Source: an uncultured Lentisphaerota bacterium
GTDB taxonomy: Bacteria; Verrucomicrobiota; Lentisphaeria; Oligosphaerales; CAITYL01
Assembly: GCA_903896595.1 (NCBI GenBank)
Contig: CAITYL010000247.1
Span: 1 to 58,274, forward strand
Direction of reading: 5' to 3'
Length of the DNA stretch: 58,274 nt
Shown: positions 38,822-48,131 of the stretch, piece after piece
How positions within the stretch are numbered: position 1 is the first letter of the stretch
How the letters are laid out: every line of letters begins with the position of its first letter
Translations under genes and position numbers: made by a program
Notes under the pieces: generated by a model
The model's database searches: none
Seen by the model: only the letters and a program-made list of their open reading frames with translations
What the model was told of the DNA's origin: nothing

Positions 38822-39504
38822 TTGGGAACCTTTCGTAAAGTAAAGAAGCGATTGCCGGCCAGGGATCCATCGTCCGTGGTGGGGATGGCCACAAAATTGC
38901 CGCCGGGATGATAGGACCCCGTGTCCGTCATCCAGGAATAGGCCCGCCCGGTGACCTCCACGGGCCCCACGCGTTTCAAACCCGCAAAGCGGTCGGCGCC
39001 CGCAATACTGTCTTTCACATAGGCACGGGCCAACCCCTGCGCGTAGTTGAGCAGGCGGGAAAAACGGCCCGGCTTGCTGCCGCGGTTGGCAATACTGAGC
39101 AGATTATTGACCCGCTCCTCCACCCGAGGCGCGGTCACAAACCGGCCGGCCGCATTGCGGTAGAATCCCTCACACTGCCGCTTGCCGCCGCCGCCAGTGA
39201 TGACATCGGTGATGTTCGTGGACCGAACACCGGCAATATGTTCCTGCCGATAGCCTTGCGGAATATTCTGAATCCGCGAGTGCAGCACGTAGAGAATGGC
39301 CAGCATGGCGTTCTTCGAATCTGTCTCGCTGACATAGGCGCGTTCGCCGGGGAAGGACGTCTCGTTGATCAGCAACCGGGCCAGATAACCGGAGGCGGTG
39401 TCCGCCCGGTCAAGTTCCGCGAGGGCCGGCGCCGCGGGGGCCACCGGCGCCAACAAACCGATGCCTGCGGTTAGCGCCAGCATCGGCAAAATGCATCGTC
39501 TCAT
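38818..39504 (-). CDS. Secreted hypothetical protein (possibly cell-wall-hydrolase-like)
   Basis: Signal peptide; 'LARLLINETSFPGERAYVSETDSKNAMLAILYVLHSRIQNIP'; 4-bp overlap with next gene. Confidence 0.55.
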   Translation of the reverse strand: MRRCILPMLALTAGIGLLAPVAPAAPALAELDRADTASGYLARLLINETSFPGERAYVSETDSKNAMLAILYVLHSRIQNIPQGYRQEHIAGVRSTNITDVITGGGGKRQCEGFYRNAAGRFVTAPRVEERVNNLLSIANRGSKPGRFSRLLNYAQGLARAYVKDSIAGADRFAGLKRVGPVEVTGRAYSWMTDTGSYHPGGNFVAIPTTDDGSLAGNRFFTLRKVPK

Positions 39505-39710
39505 GCGTCGTCAACCCTCTAGCCGAAACTATTCATGAAGTGCGGCAACCCTAGCGCGTCGAAATCCGAATGGCAAGCCACTGGCCGCACCGGCAAAAGG
39601 CGGGGCGGACTTGAAATATCAATATATCACGATTTTTTAATATAAAACCGGACGGTAACGCGACTACACGCCGAACCGCGGCGACACACAATCCATCCGA
39701 GGAATCAACC

Positions 39711-40073
39711 ATGGAACAGCATGCCAGACACGTCTTCCGGCAACCCCCCGCAAGACTGAATTGCGCCCAGGCCGTGGCCAGCGCCTGGGCGGCCAAGACG
39801 GGGCAAAACGCCCACCTCGTCGAGGAATTGGCAGGATGCGGGGGCGGCGGTGCCCCCGGCGGAGTTTGCGGCGCGCTGCACGCCGTGCAACGCATCCTGA
39901 CCGACGGAACGGCGCGCCAGCAGGCCGAAACCGCGTTCGCAGCCGCGGCCGGCGGCGCGCTGGACTGCCGGGGCATCCGGAACGCCAGGGTGGCCTGCGC
40001 GGAGTGCGTGGGCTTTGCCGCGGGGTGGCTTGAACGTAATCTGAACGGCCAGAAGAAAGAAGGTATCCAATGA
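39711..40073 (+). CDS. C_GCAxxG_C_C family protein
   Basis: Spaced cysteines 'LNCAQAVASAW...CGGGGAPGGVCGALHAVQ...DCRGI...CAECVGFAAGWLE'. Confidence 0.8.
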   Translation: MEQHARHVFRQPPARLNCAQAVASAWAAKTGQNAHLVEELAGCGGGGAPGGVCGALHAVQRILTDGTARQQAETAFAAAAGGALDCRGIRNARVACAECVGFAAGWLERNLNGQKKEGIQ

Positions 40074-40594
40074 AAATCCTGACCATGGTGGGAATGATCC
40101 TGGTGTGCGGCGCGGTCGGGTTCGGCTGGGCCAAGCTGGTCGGTTGCCCAAGTGGCGGATGTCCGTTGACGGCGACCCCGTGGCGCGGGGCGGTGGTCGG
40201 ACTGCTGCTCGGCAGCCTGCTGGCCGTCAGCCTGCTTCGGCGCGGTGAAACGGCTCCGGCGGGGCCGGTTCCCGGCGAGGACGCGATTGTGCGGGTGGCG
40301 GATCAAGCCGGGTTCACAACGCTCCTGAACGCCGGCAAGCCGGTGCTGGTGGATTTCTATGCCGACTGGTGCGGACCATGCCGCCGTTTCAGTCCGGCGG
40401 TGGCAACGGTCGCGGACCGGCACCGGACGGACTTGACGGTGGCCAAGGTAAACGTGGACAGTTGCCCGGCACTGGCGAAGAAATATGCCGTCTCCAGCAT
40501 TCCCGCCGTCTTCCTTTTTCGCAACGGCAAACCGGTGAAGCAGGCGGTTGGCGCCATGAGCGTGGACGAGCTAGAGGCGTGGACGGCAAATTGA
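40070..40594 (+). CDS. Membrane-anchored thioredoxin (DUF6132-like N-terminus plus thioredoxin domain)
   Basis: 'GCPSGGCPLTATPWRGAVVGLLLGSLL' plus 'VLVDFYADWCGPCRRF'; 4-bp overlap with upstream gene. Confidence 0.85.
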   Translation: MKILTMVGMILVCGAVGFGWAKLVGCPSGGCPLTATPWRGAVVGLLLGSLLAVSLLRRGETAPAGPVPGEDAIVRVADQAGFTTLLNAGKPVLVDFYADWCGPCRRFSPAVATVADRHRTDLTVAKVNVDSCPALAKKYAVSSIPAVFLFRNGKPVKQAVGAMSVDELEAWTAN

Positions 40595-40602
40595 ACCCGA
40601 TC

Positions 40603-40956
40603 ATGCAGGAAAAACCGATGCGCTGCCGTACGGTTCAGGGCAAAACGGGGACCACCGGCAACCGGCCGGCGCTGAACTATGACGCGACCGCGAAGGTGCT
40701 CCAGGCGCTGGCGCATCCCCTTCGGCTGCGGATTCTGGAGGTGTTGCAGCAGGGGGAGATGACGTGCGGCGAACTGCAAAACGCACTCGGCTGCGGGCAG
40801 TCCATGGTTTCGCAGCAGGTCAAACTGCTGGAGCACCAGGGCCTGGTCACCACGCGCAAGGCCGGGACCCTGAAGTACTGCGGCATCCGCAATCCGGACA
40901 TCCTCAAACTGTTCTCATGCCTGTCGAAGCATGTGCGGGAAGTGCTGCGGAAATAA
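40603..40956 (+). CDS. ArsR-family transcriptional regulator
   Basis: 'VLQALAHPLRLRILEVLQQGEMTCGELQNALGCGQSMVSQQVKLLEHQGLVTTRKAGTLKYCGI'. Confidence 0.9.
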   Translation: MQEKPMRCRTVQGKTGTTGNRPALNYDATAKVLQALAHPLRLRILEVLQQGEMTCGELQNALGCGQSMVSQQVKLLEHQGLVTTRKAGTLKYCGIRNPDILKLFSCLSKHVREVLRK

Positions 40957-40978
40957 GGGGTGTATGACAAGTGTGTTG

Positions 40979-41029
40979 GTTGGGAACCCCCTTTTCCAAA
41001 AGGGTGGCCCCAACATCATCCGACAAAAC
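40979..41029. repeat. Composite palindromic element A, minimal copy A2
   Basis: GTTGGGAACCCCCTTTTCCAAAAGGGTGGCCCCAACATCATCCGACAAAAC. Confidence 0.85.
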
Positions 41030-41134
41030 GGTCACGCACCTCTGGATGGCCGGCACTGGCCGAGCCCCGATTCTGGCGGTATGGTTCCAGCCGTCCACCG
41101 ACGACCCCCCCAGGCTTACCGGAGACCGCCCCCC

Positions 41135-42256
41135 ATGTCCAACGATAAAATGTCCCGTTCCACCTATCTCACCCGCAATGTCGGCGAATACGCCCCCACG
41201 ATTGAGATCAACGGCATCGCCTACGCCAAGGTGGACGACCTGCGCTACGGCACCAACCCGCACCAGACCGCCGCCTATTACAAGCCCGCCGGCCGCCACG
41301 GCGCCATCGGCGACATGCAGGTGCTCAAGACCGGCAAGGGCGGCCTTTCCCAGACCAATCTGGAAGACATCTCCTACGCCCTGAACATCGTCAAGTTCTT
41401 CCACCAGCCGGCCTGCGCCGTGATGAAGCACGTCAATCCCAGCGGCGCCGCCGTCGCCGTCACCAGCGACACCCTGCGCGATGTCTACATCAAGGCCCGC
41501 GACGCCGACCCGCGCGCCGCTTTCGGCTCCACCACCGCCTTCAATTGCAAGGTGGATGCCGCCACCGCGAAGGAGATCATGCAGCTCTTCACCGAGTGCG
41601 TGGTCGCCCCCGACTACGACGACGAAGCCCTGACCATCTTCAGCGACCAGGAAACCTACAAGCTCAACCAGCACATCCGCATCCTCAAGTGCGGCGACCT
41701 GGCAACCCTGCCCAAATACGTCGGCGACCCGGTGGACGGCTACCGCACAATGAAGGTGCTCACCGACGGCTCCGTGGTCATTGCCGACCCGCTGCTGACC
41801 AAGGTCCACACCGTGGCGGACCTCGCGCCGGCCGCCGGCACCAGCAAGGCGCTCGGCGAAGTGAAGTCCACCGTCGCGGCCACCGCCCAGCAGTTGCAGG
41901 ACTTGCTGGCCGCCTGGTACATCAACCTCAACGTCCGCTCCAACGGCGTCGTCATCGTCAAGAACGGCGGCACCCTGGCCGTGGGCACCGGCGAACAGGA
42001 CCGCGTCGGCGCGGTCGAACAGGCCATTGAGAAATGCAAGATCAAGTACGCCGGCCAGGAAAAACTCGCGGGCGCGGTCATGGCCAGTGACGGCTTCTTT
42101 CCCTTCCCCGACGGCGTCGAGGTGGCGGCCAAGGCCGGCGTCAAAGCCATTGTCGCCCCCTCCGGCTCCCTCAAGGACGCTGAAGTGGTCGCCCGCGCCA
42201 ACGCCCTCGGCGTCGCCCTCTACCACGCCCCCGAACGCATCTTCTCCCACCACTGA
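41135..42256 (+). CDS. Stand-alone AICAR transformylase-like protein (PurH C-terminal domain only)
   Basis: 'DLRYGTNPHQTAAYY', 'VMKHVNPSGAAVA', 'DADPRAAFGSTTAFN', 'VVAPDYDDEALTIFS'; no MGS-like IMP cyclohydrolase domain. Confidence 0.85.
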   Translation: MSNDKMSRSTYLTRNVGEYAPTIEINGIAYAKVDDLRYGTNPHQTAAYYKPAGRHGAIGDMQVLKTGKGGLSQTNLEDISYALNIVKFFHQPACAVMKHVNPSGAAVAVTSDTLRDVYIKARDADPRAAFGSTTAFNCKVDAATAKEIMQLFTECVVAPDYDDEALTIFSDQETYKLNQHIRILKCGDLATLPKYVGDPVDGYRTMKVLTDGSVVIADPLLTKVHTVADLAPAAGTSKALGEVKSTVAATAQQLQDLLAAWYINLNVRSNGVVIVKNGGTLAVGTGEQDRVGAVEQAIEKCKIKYAGQEKLAGAVMASDGFFPFPDGVEVAAKAGVKAIVAPSGSLKDAEVVARANALGVALYHAPERIFSHH

Positions 42257-42264
42257 GCAACACC

Positions 42265-42478
42265 GTTGGGGCCACCCTTTTGGAAAAGGGTGATCCCCAA
42301 ACCCCTTCCTAAAACTTTTGTTACATTTTGCGGATTCCGCAGGCCGTCCGCGGGCGACAAACCATGAATGGGATAGAGGAGGCGGCCTGCGGAATCCGCA
42401 AAGATACAAACAGGTTTGACGGAGGGTTTGGGAACCGCCTTTCCTCAAAAGGGGGTTCCCAACATCATCCAACCAAAC
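42265..42478. repeat. Composite palindromic element A, full copy A3
   Basis: gttggggccacccttttggaaaagggtg...ttttgcggattccgcaggccg...cggcctgcggaatccgcaaag...cctcaaaagggggttcccaacatcatccaaccaaac. Confidence 0.85.
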
Positions 42479-42506
42479 AGACTCCAGTTTTAAGGTATGT
42501 CCTTTT

Positions 42507-43787
42507 ATGAACATCACAGATGACCGCATCTCGTTTGACGGCGTGTCCGCGCAGACGATTGCCGAGACCTACGGCACGCCGACCTATGTGTACGAGGAAA
42601 ACCGCATCCGGGCCAACTTCCGCCGCGCCCTGGCGGCCTTCCGCAAGCACTACGCCGACTTCCGTTTCTTCTACGCCATCAAGTGCTGCAACAACCTGGC
42701 CATCGCCAATATCCTGCGCCAGGAAGGTGCCGGCATCGACGCCGCCAGCGTCAATGAGATCCTGCTCGCCAAGGCCCTCGGCCTGGGCGGCGAGGACGTC
42801 ATGTTCAGCGGTAACTTCCTCTCCGACGACGACATCCGGCAGGGGCTGGAGAGCGGCGTCATTTTCAACCTCGACGACCCGTCACTGCTGCCGCGCGTGC
42901 TCAAGTTCGGCAAGCCGGAATGCCTCGCCTTCCGCATCAATCCCGGTTACGGCAAAAGCGAGGTCGGCCACTTCGTCACCAATGCCGGCCCGGAGGCCAA
43001 GTTCGGCGTTCATCCCGACCAGGTCATGGACGCCTACCGCGCCGCCAAAGACGCCGGCATCACCCGCTTCGGCGCCCACATGATGCCCGGCTCCTGCATC
43101 CGCGACCCCGAGTACTTCGGCTTCATCACCCGCCTGATCATGGACCTCATCGGCAGGGCCAGCCGCGAATTGCAGATCGAATTCGACTTCATCGACCTCG
43201 GCGGCGGCCTCGGCATCCCCTACAAGCCCGAGGACAAGAACGCGCCGCTCGACATCGACGCCGCCGCGGCCCAGGTCGCCACCGCCTTCAAGGAAAAGAT
43301 CGCCGAGTACGGCATGAAGCCGCCGCGCCTGATGATGGAGCCGGCCCGCTACTTCGTCGGCGACGCCGGCTACATCGTCGGCCGCGTCCACACCATCAAG
43401 GACAGCTACAGCCGCATCATCGGCACCGACATCGGCATGAACACCCTCGCCCGCCCGGCCATGTACGGCGCCTACCACCACATCTACGTCGACGGCCGCG
43501 AGAGCGAGCCGCGCCGCCCGGTCGGCCTGTGCGGCCAGATCTGCGAGAACACCGACTTCTGGGTCAAAGACCGTCCTCTCCCCGAGGGCATTACCCTCGG
43601 CGACCTGGTGGTGGTCGAGAACGCCGGCGCCTACGGCTACGCCATGAGCTACCCGTACAACGGGCGCCTCCGCCCCGCCGAGGTGCTGGTCAACAACGGC
43701 CGGCACTGGCTGATCCGCGACCGCGAAGAGTTTGCCGACCTGGTGCGCAAGGTCCACGTCCCCGCCCACCTGGCGCCCAAAGCCTGA
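42507..43787 (+). CDS. lysA: Diaminopimelate decarboxylase
   Basis: PLP-binding 'RFFYAIKCCNNLAIANILRQEGAGIDAASVNEILLA', 'DLGGGLGIPY', 'ENAGAYGYAMSYPYNGRLRPAEVLV'. Confidence 0.93.
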   Translation: MNITDDRISFDGVSAQTIAETYGTPTYVYEENRIRANFRRALAAFRKHYADFRFFYAIKCCNNLAIANILRQEGAGIDAASVNEILLAKALGLGGEDVMFSGNFLSDDDIRQGLESGVIFNLDDPSLLPRVLKFGKPECLAFRINPGYGKSEVGHFVTNAGPEAKFGVHPDQVMDAYRAAKDAGITRFGAHMMPGSCIRDPEYFGFITRLIMDLIGRASRELQIEFDFIDLGGGLGIPYKPEDKNAPLDIDAAAAQVATAFKEKIAEYGMKPPRLMMEPARYFVGDAGYIVGRVHTIKDSYSRIIGTDIGMNTLARPAMYGAYHHIYVDGRESEPRRPVGLCGQICENTDFWVKDRPLPEGITLGDLVVVENAGAYGYAMSYPYNGRLRPAEVLVNNGRHWLIRDREEFADLVRKVHVPAHLAPKA

Positions 43788-43800
43788 TGGCCGTCTCGCA

Positions 43801-43903
43801 AGATGGGACCGGATAGGACGCCTGGGACCGATGGGACATATAAAGCAACGGCCGGCACGCCCATCAGTCCCATAGGTCTCATTGGTCCCATAGGTCCCAT
43901 CGT
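43801..43903. repeat. Hairpin with 9-nt periodic arms, copy B4
   Basis: gatgggaccggataggacgcctgggaccgatgggac ... cagtcccataggtctcattggtcccataggtcccat. Confidence 0.85.
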
Positions 43904-44070
43904 GCTTACGGTTAGGCGGATGCGCCTGGCTCAATCCCACGCCAATGAAAACCTTCTTCGGCAGCCCCATCCCGTTCCTGACCCGGACTGATGACGAGTA
44001 CGCGTCGCGTTGCTCCGGCAACGGATGCGCGCCCGGCCGAAGGCGTTGAACCTCGGCGCCTCCGGAAATC

Positions 44071-44458
44071 CTATTCGCCGTCTGCGGGTAGGTTGTCGTT
44101 AAATAATTTTAACGCGTTGTAACGCAAAATTTTTTGCTTATCGATTTCCGAAATCATCGCGTACTCGATCCGCCTGCGCAAAACTTTCGTCATTATCCGG
44201 CTCGACAACCACCCACTGATACAGCCACGGGTATTTTTGCGCCGCCAAAAAGTTCTTGTTGTTTTCTGACACAACTTCCCTGCGGTTCAAAACCGAGGAA
44301 AAAGTCGAGGCAAAAATGGGGCCTATCTTAGCGTTTTGGCTGGTTTTCCTTAAAAAATCCAAATCCGCGCTATATGTCGCATCGGTTTTGGTGTCAAACT
44401 CACTGCCGGTATTGTAGTGAGAATGCGTATCGATGGCGATAATATCTTTTACATTCAT
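44071..44458 (-). pseudogene. Amidohydrolase (Amidohydro_2-like) with internal deletion and frameshift
   Basis: N-terminus MNVKDIIAIDTHSHYNTGSEFDTKTDATYSADLDFL...; C-terminus ISEIDKQKILRYNALKLFN in another frame; core missing. Confidence 0.75.
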
Positions 44459-44686
44459 TATTGATGGGAGTAATTTTAAGGGCAAGTTTTGGATTGATTG
44501 AGAAAGACGGTAAGCCAACGGCAAAATCCGCCCGGCCACCGGTTGCCGTCCGCTGCCAAGCGGTTTATTTTCCGCACACAGAATACGATTTGCAGACTTT
44601 ATCATGCCGGCCACCAGACGGCAAGTCCATCAAGGGACAGGAGTTATATTGTTATTTTCCGGGATCAAATAAAACGGGAGTGACGG

Positions 44687-45355
44687 ATGAACAGCGTTAT
44701 GGCGGTGGTCCAGTGCTGGGACGACGGGGTGACCAATGACGCGCGCCTGACGGAGATCCTCCGCCGGCACGGGGCCAAGGCCACCTTTAACCTGAATGCC
44801 GGGCTGCACCAGGAAAAACGCACGCCGGCCGCCTGGACCTACCAAGGCACGGAGGTCGGGCGCCTGGGCTGGGACGAGATGACGGCGGTGTATGCCGGGT
44901 TCACCATCGCCAACCACAGCCTGACCCATCCGCACCTGGAACAACTGCCGCTGGCGGAGGCCCGGCGCGAAATCACGGAGGGACGCGAGCGCCTGCAACA
45001 GTTCTTCGGCCAGCCGGTGCTCGGCTTTGCCTATCCTTACGGCACCTATAATGAAGCGGTCATGGACCTCCTCCGCGAAGCGGGCCATGTCTATGCGCGG
45101 ACCGTCGGGAATGTGGAGCAACCATTCCCGCCCCAAGACCCCATGACGTTCCATCCTAACTGTCATTTTCTCGCGGACGATTTTTGGGCGCGCTACGAAA
45201 AGGCGCGAACCGGCGGCGTCTTCTATTTCTGGGGGCATTCCTACGAACTGACTACGGAACCCATGTGGGCAAATTTCGAGGCAATGATCGCCCGCATCAG
45301 CGCTGACCCCGGCGCCCGCTGGGGCGAACTGACGGAATTGTTTGCCAAAAAATAA
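44687..45355 (+). CDS. Polysaccharide deacetylase
   Basis: 'VVQCWDDGVTNDARLTEILRRHGAKATFNLNAG', 'IANHSLTHPHLEQL' NodB-type motifs. Confidence 0.9.
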   Translation: MNSVMAVVQCWDDGVTNDARLTEILRRHGAKATFNLNAGLHQEKRTPAAWTYQGTEVGRLGWDEMTAVYAGFTIANHSLTHPHLEQLPLAEARREITEGRERLQQFFGQPVLGFAYPYGTYNEAVMDLLREAGHVYARTVGNVEQPFPPQDPMTFHPNCHFLADDFWARYEKARTGGVFYFWGHSYELTTEPMWANFEAMIARISADPGARWGELTELFAKK

Positions 45356-45580
45356 AGTGCGAGAGGCGGGGAAGGGAAAAACTTTTGAGGAATGTTTTTC
45401 CCTCCCCCGCGCCCCATCCTTTTTCAACCTATTTGCATCAAACATCGAAGATTATTTTCTTTGCGCTCTTGGCGTGCTTGGCGAGAGAAAATGCATTTGA
45501 GGCCAAACTGGTATCTGAAAATTCTTCGATCAAGCTTCGTGCTCTTCGTGCCTTCGTGGTGAAAATTATTTTCGGGGGGC

Positions 45581-46036
45581 GTGATGTATTCACGGTTGCA
45601 AAACCTCATTTTACTGGTGGCTGCCGCTGGCTGGGGCGTGTCGCTCCTCGGGGTGGTCCTGCCATGGCCCGTGGCCGCGGCCGGCCTGCAGGGGCTGGGT
45701 GCCGGCCCGCTTCCCCACGACCCGATGCTGGACTACTGGCTGCGGATGGCCGGCGGCGGCTTCTCCATCATTGGCGCACTCTTCACCGCCATCCTCATCG
45801 CCCCCCGGAAGTACGCCGTTCTGCTGCCGCTGCTGGCCTGGCTGAGTGTGGCAGAAGGCATTGTCCTGCTGGTCAGCGGCTGGCGCCTGGGGTTGCCGCC
45901 CTTCCCGTTTTGGGCCGACACCGCCTTCTGCCTCGGCACCGGTGCCGGTCTCCTGCTGGTGCATCCCCGGGCCGAAAAAGAGCGGAAACTGGCGGGAAAG
46001 AAAAACCAAGAGACGGAGGCGTGTTCAAATATTTGA
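45581..46036 (+). CDS. Small multi-TM hypothetical membrane protein
   Basis: Four hydrophobic segments. Confidence 0.6.
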   Translation: MMYSRLQNLILLVAAAGWGVSLLGVVLPWPVAAAGLQGLGAGPLPHDPMLDYWLRMAGGGFSIIGALFTAILIAPRKYAVLLPLLAWLSVAEGIVLLVSGWRLGLPPFPFWADTAFCLGTGAGLLLVHPRAEKERKLAGKKNQETEACSNI

Positions 46037-46107
46037 TTCAGAACGGAAGGCCGCAACGGTCACGAAGATATGCAAGGATGTCTTGGTTGTGCAATTGGAT
46101 GGGCTGT

Positions 46108-46388
46108 TTATGAGCCCCAACGGGGCGGCAGGAAAATAGCCCAGAGCAACGCCCTGGGTTGGGATAAATTAACATGGATTGCGCCCTGAAAGGGCAATGG
46201 AGTAAAACGTATGCCGCATGAGTTTCGGCAATTCCTAGAGAAGCACCGTATTGCGTATAACGAACAACACGTATGGGATTAACTCCGATACCCCGTCCCT
46301 TGCCCTTTCAGGGCGGCTAAAGAAGGGGGCCGAACGTGTTTCCCAGGGCGCTGCCCTGGGCTATCTTCCCATGCCCCGTTGGGGCGTA
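46108..46388. repeat. Nested inverted repeat (GCCCCAACGGGGC / CCCAGGGCGCTGCCCTGGGCTA / GCCCTTTCAGGGC)
   Basis: gccccaacggggcggcaggaaaatagcccagagcaacgccctggg...gcgccctgaaagggc...gccctttcagggcggc...cccagggcgctgccctgggctatcttcccatgccccgttggggc. Confidence 0.85.
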
Positions 46389-46480
46389 ACTACAATCAAA
46401 GCCATTGACAGTACGTCATGACATTGAACGCACCCCGACAACCAATTTAAAAACCGACATCGCAGAAAGACACATCCATC

Positions 46481-47002
46481 ATGGCAACGTTTAACTGGCG
46501 GCGTATCCCGAAACGATTTGCGGTATACGCCGTGCTGCTGCTGGCGGTGGCATTGCTGCCGTTCTGGCCGGGGCCGCGGCCGGGGATGGTGTCCCTGCAC
46601 GGCTCGCCGGAGGAGATGGGCCGGCAATACGGCACCGCCTGCAATTGGAGCATTCCGCTGCTGCCGTTCCTGATCACCCTGTCGTCGGCGCGCGAGGGGC
46701 GGGCGGGGGTTTTCGAGCCGTTTGACGGCGGCATGCGGGAACGCACCTGGGCGGGCGACCGGGTCTGCGCCGCCAATGACACGTGGGGCCGCAATGACGT
46801 TCAGGATTCGGTCGCGACCACGGTGAGACAAGCGGAGTTGCACACTGTCGCGGACGTGCGCCGGCTGCTGGCCGCGGACGGCGTGCTGCTGGCCTGCAAC
46901 ATCTACAGCGTGGTCTTCGATTTCACCGGCAACCGCCTGTACCTGGCCTCCGGCCGCATGCCTGCCGCCAAACGCCCCGCCCGCGAATTCACACTGTTCT
47001 GA
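46481..47002 (+). pseudogene. C45 acyltransferase/peptidase-like gene with apparent internal deletion
   Basis: N-terminal 'LHGSPEEMGRQYG' and C-terminal 'NIYSVVFDFTGNRLYLASGRMPAAKRPAREFTLF' in a 173-aa frame; catalytic core region absent. Confidence 0.5.
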
Positions 47003-47012
47003 GAGTATGTTC

Positions 47013-47226
47013 GTTGGGAACCCCCTTTTGAGGAAAGGCGGTTCCCAAACCCTCCGTCAAACCTTTTTGCGCCTTTTGCGGATTTCGCAGGCCGCCTCAG
47101 TGCCCTAATCATGGGTTGTTGCACGAGAGCGGCCTGCGGAATCCGCAAAAATGTACAAAAGTTTTGGGAAGGGGTTTGGGGAGCACCCTTTTCCAAAAGG
47201 GTGGCCCCAACATCACCCGACAAAAC
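47013..47226. repeat. Composite palindromic element A, full copy A4, inverted relative to A3
   Basis: gttgggaacccccttttgaggaaaggcggttcccaaaccctccgtcaaac...ttgcggatttcgcaggccg...cggcctgcggaatccgcaaaaa...acccttttccaaaagggtggccccaacatcacccgacaaaac. Confidence 0.85.
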
Positions 47227-47252
47227 TGCCATGTCCCCCACAAATACACACT

Positions 47253-48131
47253 ATGAACAACATCCTTCACATCACCAGCGGCGACCATGCAGGCAGTCTA
47301 TTGGCGGCGGCCGGACTCGGCGGCGAGATCCTGGTCTGGCACGACATTCTCTATGACGGCCCGACCCGGCCTCCGGGCTGGCCGGACGCGGCCACGCTCA
47401 CTGCGCGGGCGGCCTTTCTGGAGGACACCACGGGGGGCGGGTTGGAGCGGGCGCATGTGAGAAGCGTGCTCGATGCCCAGTATGCCCGGCTCGCCGCCGC
47501 GGCGGTCGCCGGCACCCCGCTAGTGCTGTGGTTCGACGCCTGCCTGTTCGACCAGGCCATGCTCGCGCATGTCCTGGCCTGCCTGCGTCACCTGGGCGTC
47601 CGGCAGGCGGAACTGCTCTGCGTGGATGCCTTCCCTGGAATTGAGCCGTTCGACGGCCTGGGCCAACTGCAGCCGGCTGATTTTTCAACTCTTTATCCTA
47701 ATCGCCAACCCGTTACGGATGAGCAGTTCCGCTTTGCGGAGACCGCAGACCGGGCCTTCGCCACCCAGGATGCCGCATTACTGACGGAACTCGCGCGCAC
47801 CGTCGATGCTCCCCTGCCCTGGCTGCCCGCCGCCGCGGCGCGCTGGCTTTTGGAACGCCCCGATCCGGCCACCGGCCTGGGCCGCCTTGAAACCCTCGCC
47901 CTGGCGGCCGTCCGGGCAGGTTGCGACACCCCCAAGGCCGTATACACCGCCGTGGCCGCCCAGGACGGCCATCCCCAGTATTGGGGCGACACCACGCTGT
48001 GGGCCAAACTCAACGCCCTGGCCGCGCGCACGCCGCCACGGGTGCGCATCACCGGCCCGGCGGCCCGCCTGCCCCAATGGCCCGGCGGCCCAGAACTGGG
48101 CCAATTCCAGATCAGCATCGAACACGCATAA
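47253..48131 (+). CDS. DUF1835-domain protein
   Basis: 'LHITSGDHAGSLLAAAGLGGEILVWHDILYDGP' typical DUF1835 N-terminus. Confidence 0.85.
   Translation: MNNILHITSGDHAGSLLAAAGLGGEILVWHDILYDGPTRPPGWPDAATLTARAAFLEDTTGGGLERAHVRSVLDAQYARLAAAAVAGTPLVLWFDACLFDQAMLAHVLACLRHLGVRQAELLCVDAFPGIEPFDGLGQLQPADFSTLYPNRQPVTDEQFRFAETADRAFATQDAALLTELARTVDAPLPWLPAAAARWLLERPDPATGLGRLETLALAAVRAGCDTPKAVYTAVAAQDGHPQYWGDTTLWAKLNALAARTPPRVRITGPAARLPQWPGGPELGQFQISIEHA

Noticed and set aside
40904-42529. 541-aa minus-strand ORF spanning the AICARFT-like gene and repeat A copies
   Set aside because: Antisense shadow; its N- and C-terminal parts merely translate the palindromic repeats (e.g. 'KGFGDHPFPKGWPQ').
42882-44021. 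379-aa minus-strand ORF opposite lysA
   Set aside because: Ala/Val/Gly/Asp-rich shadow ORF; no domain signal.
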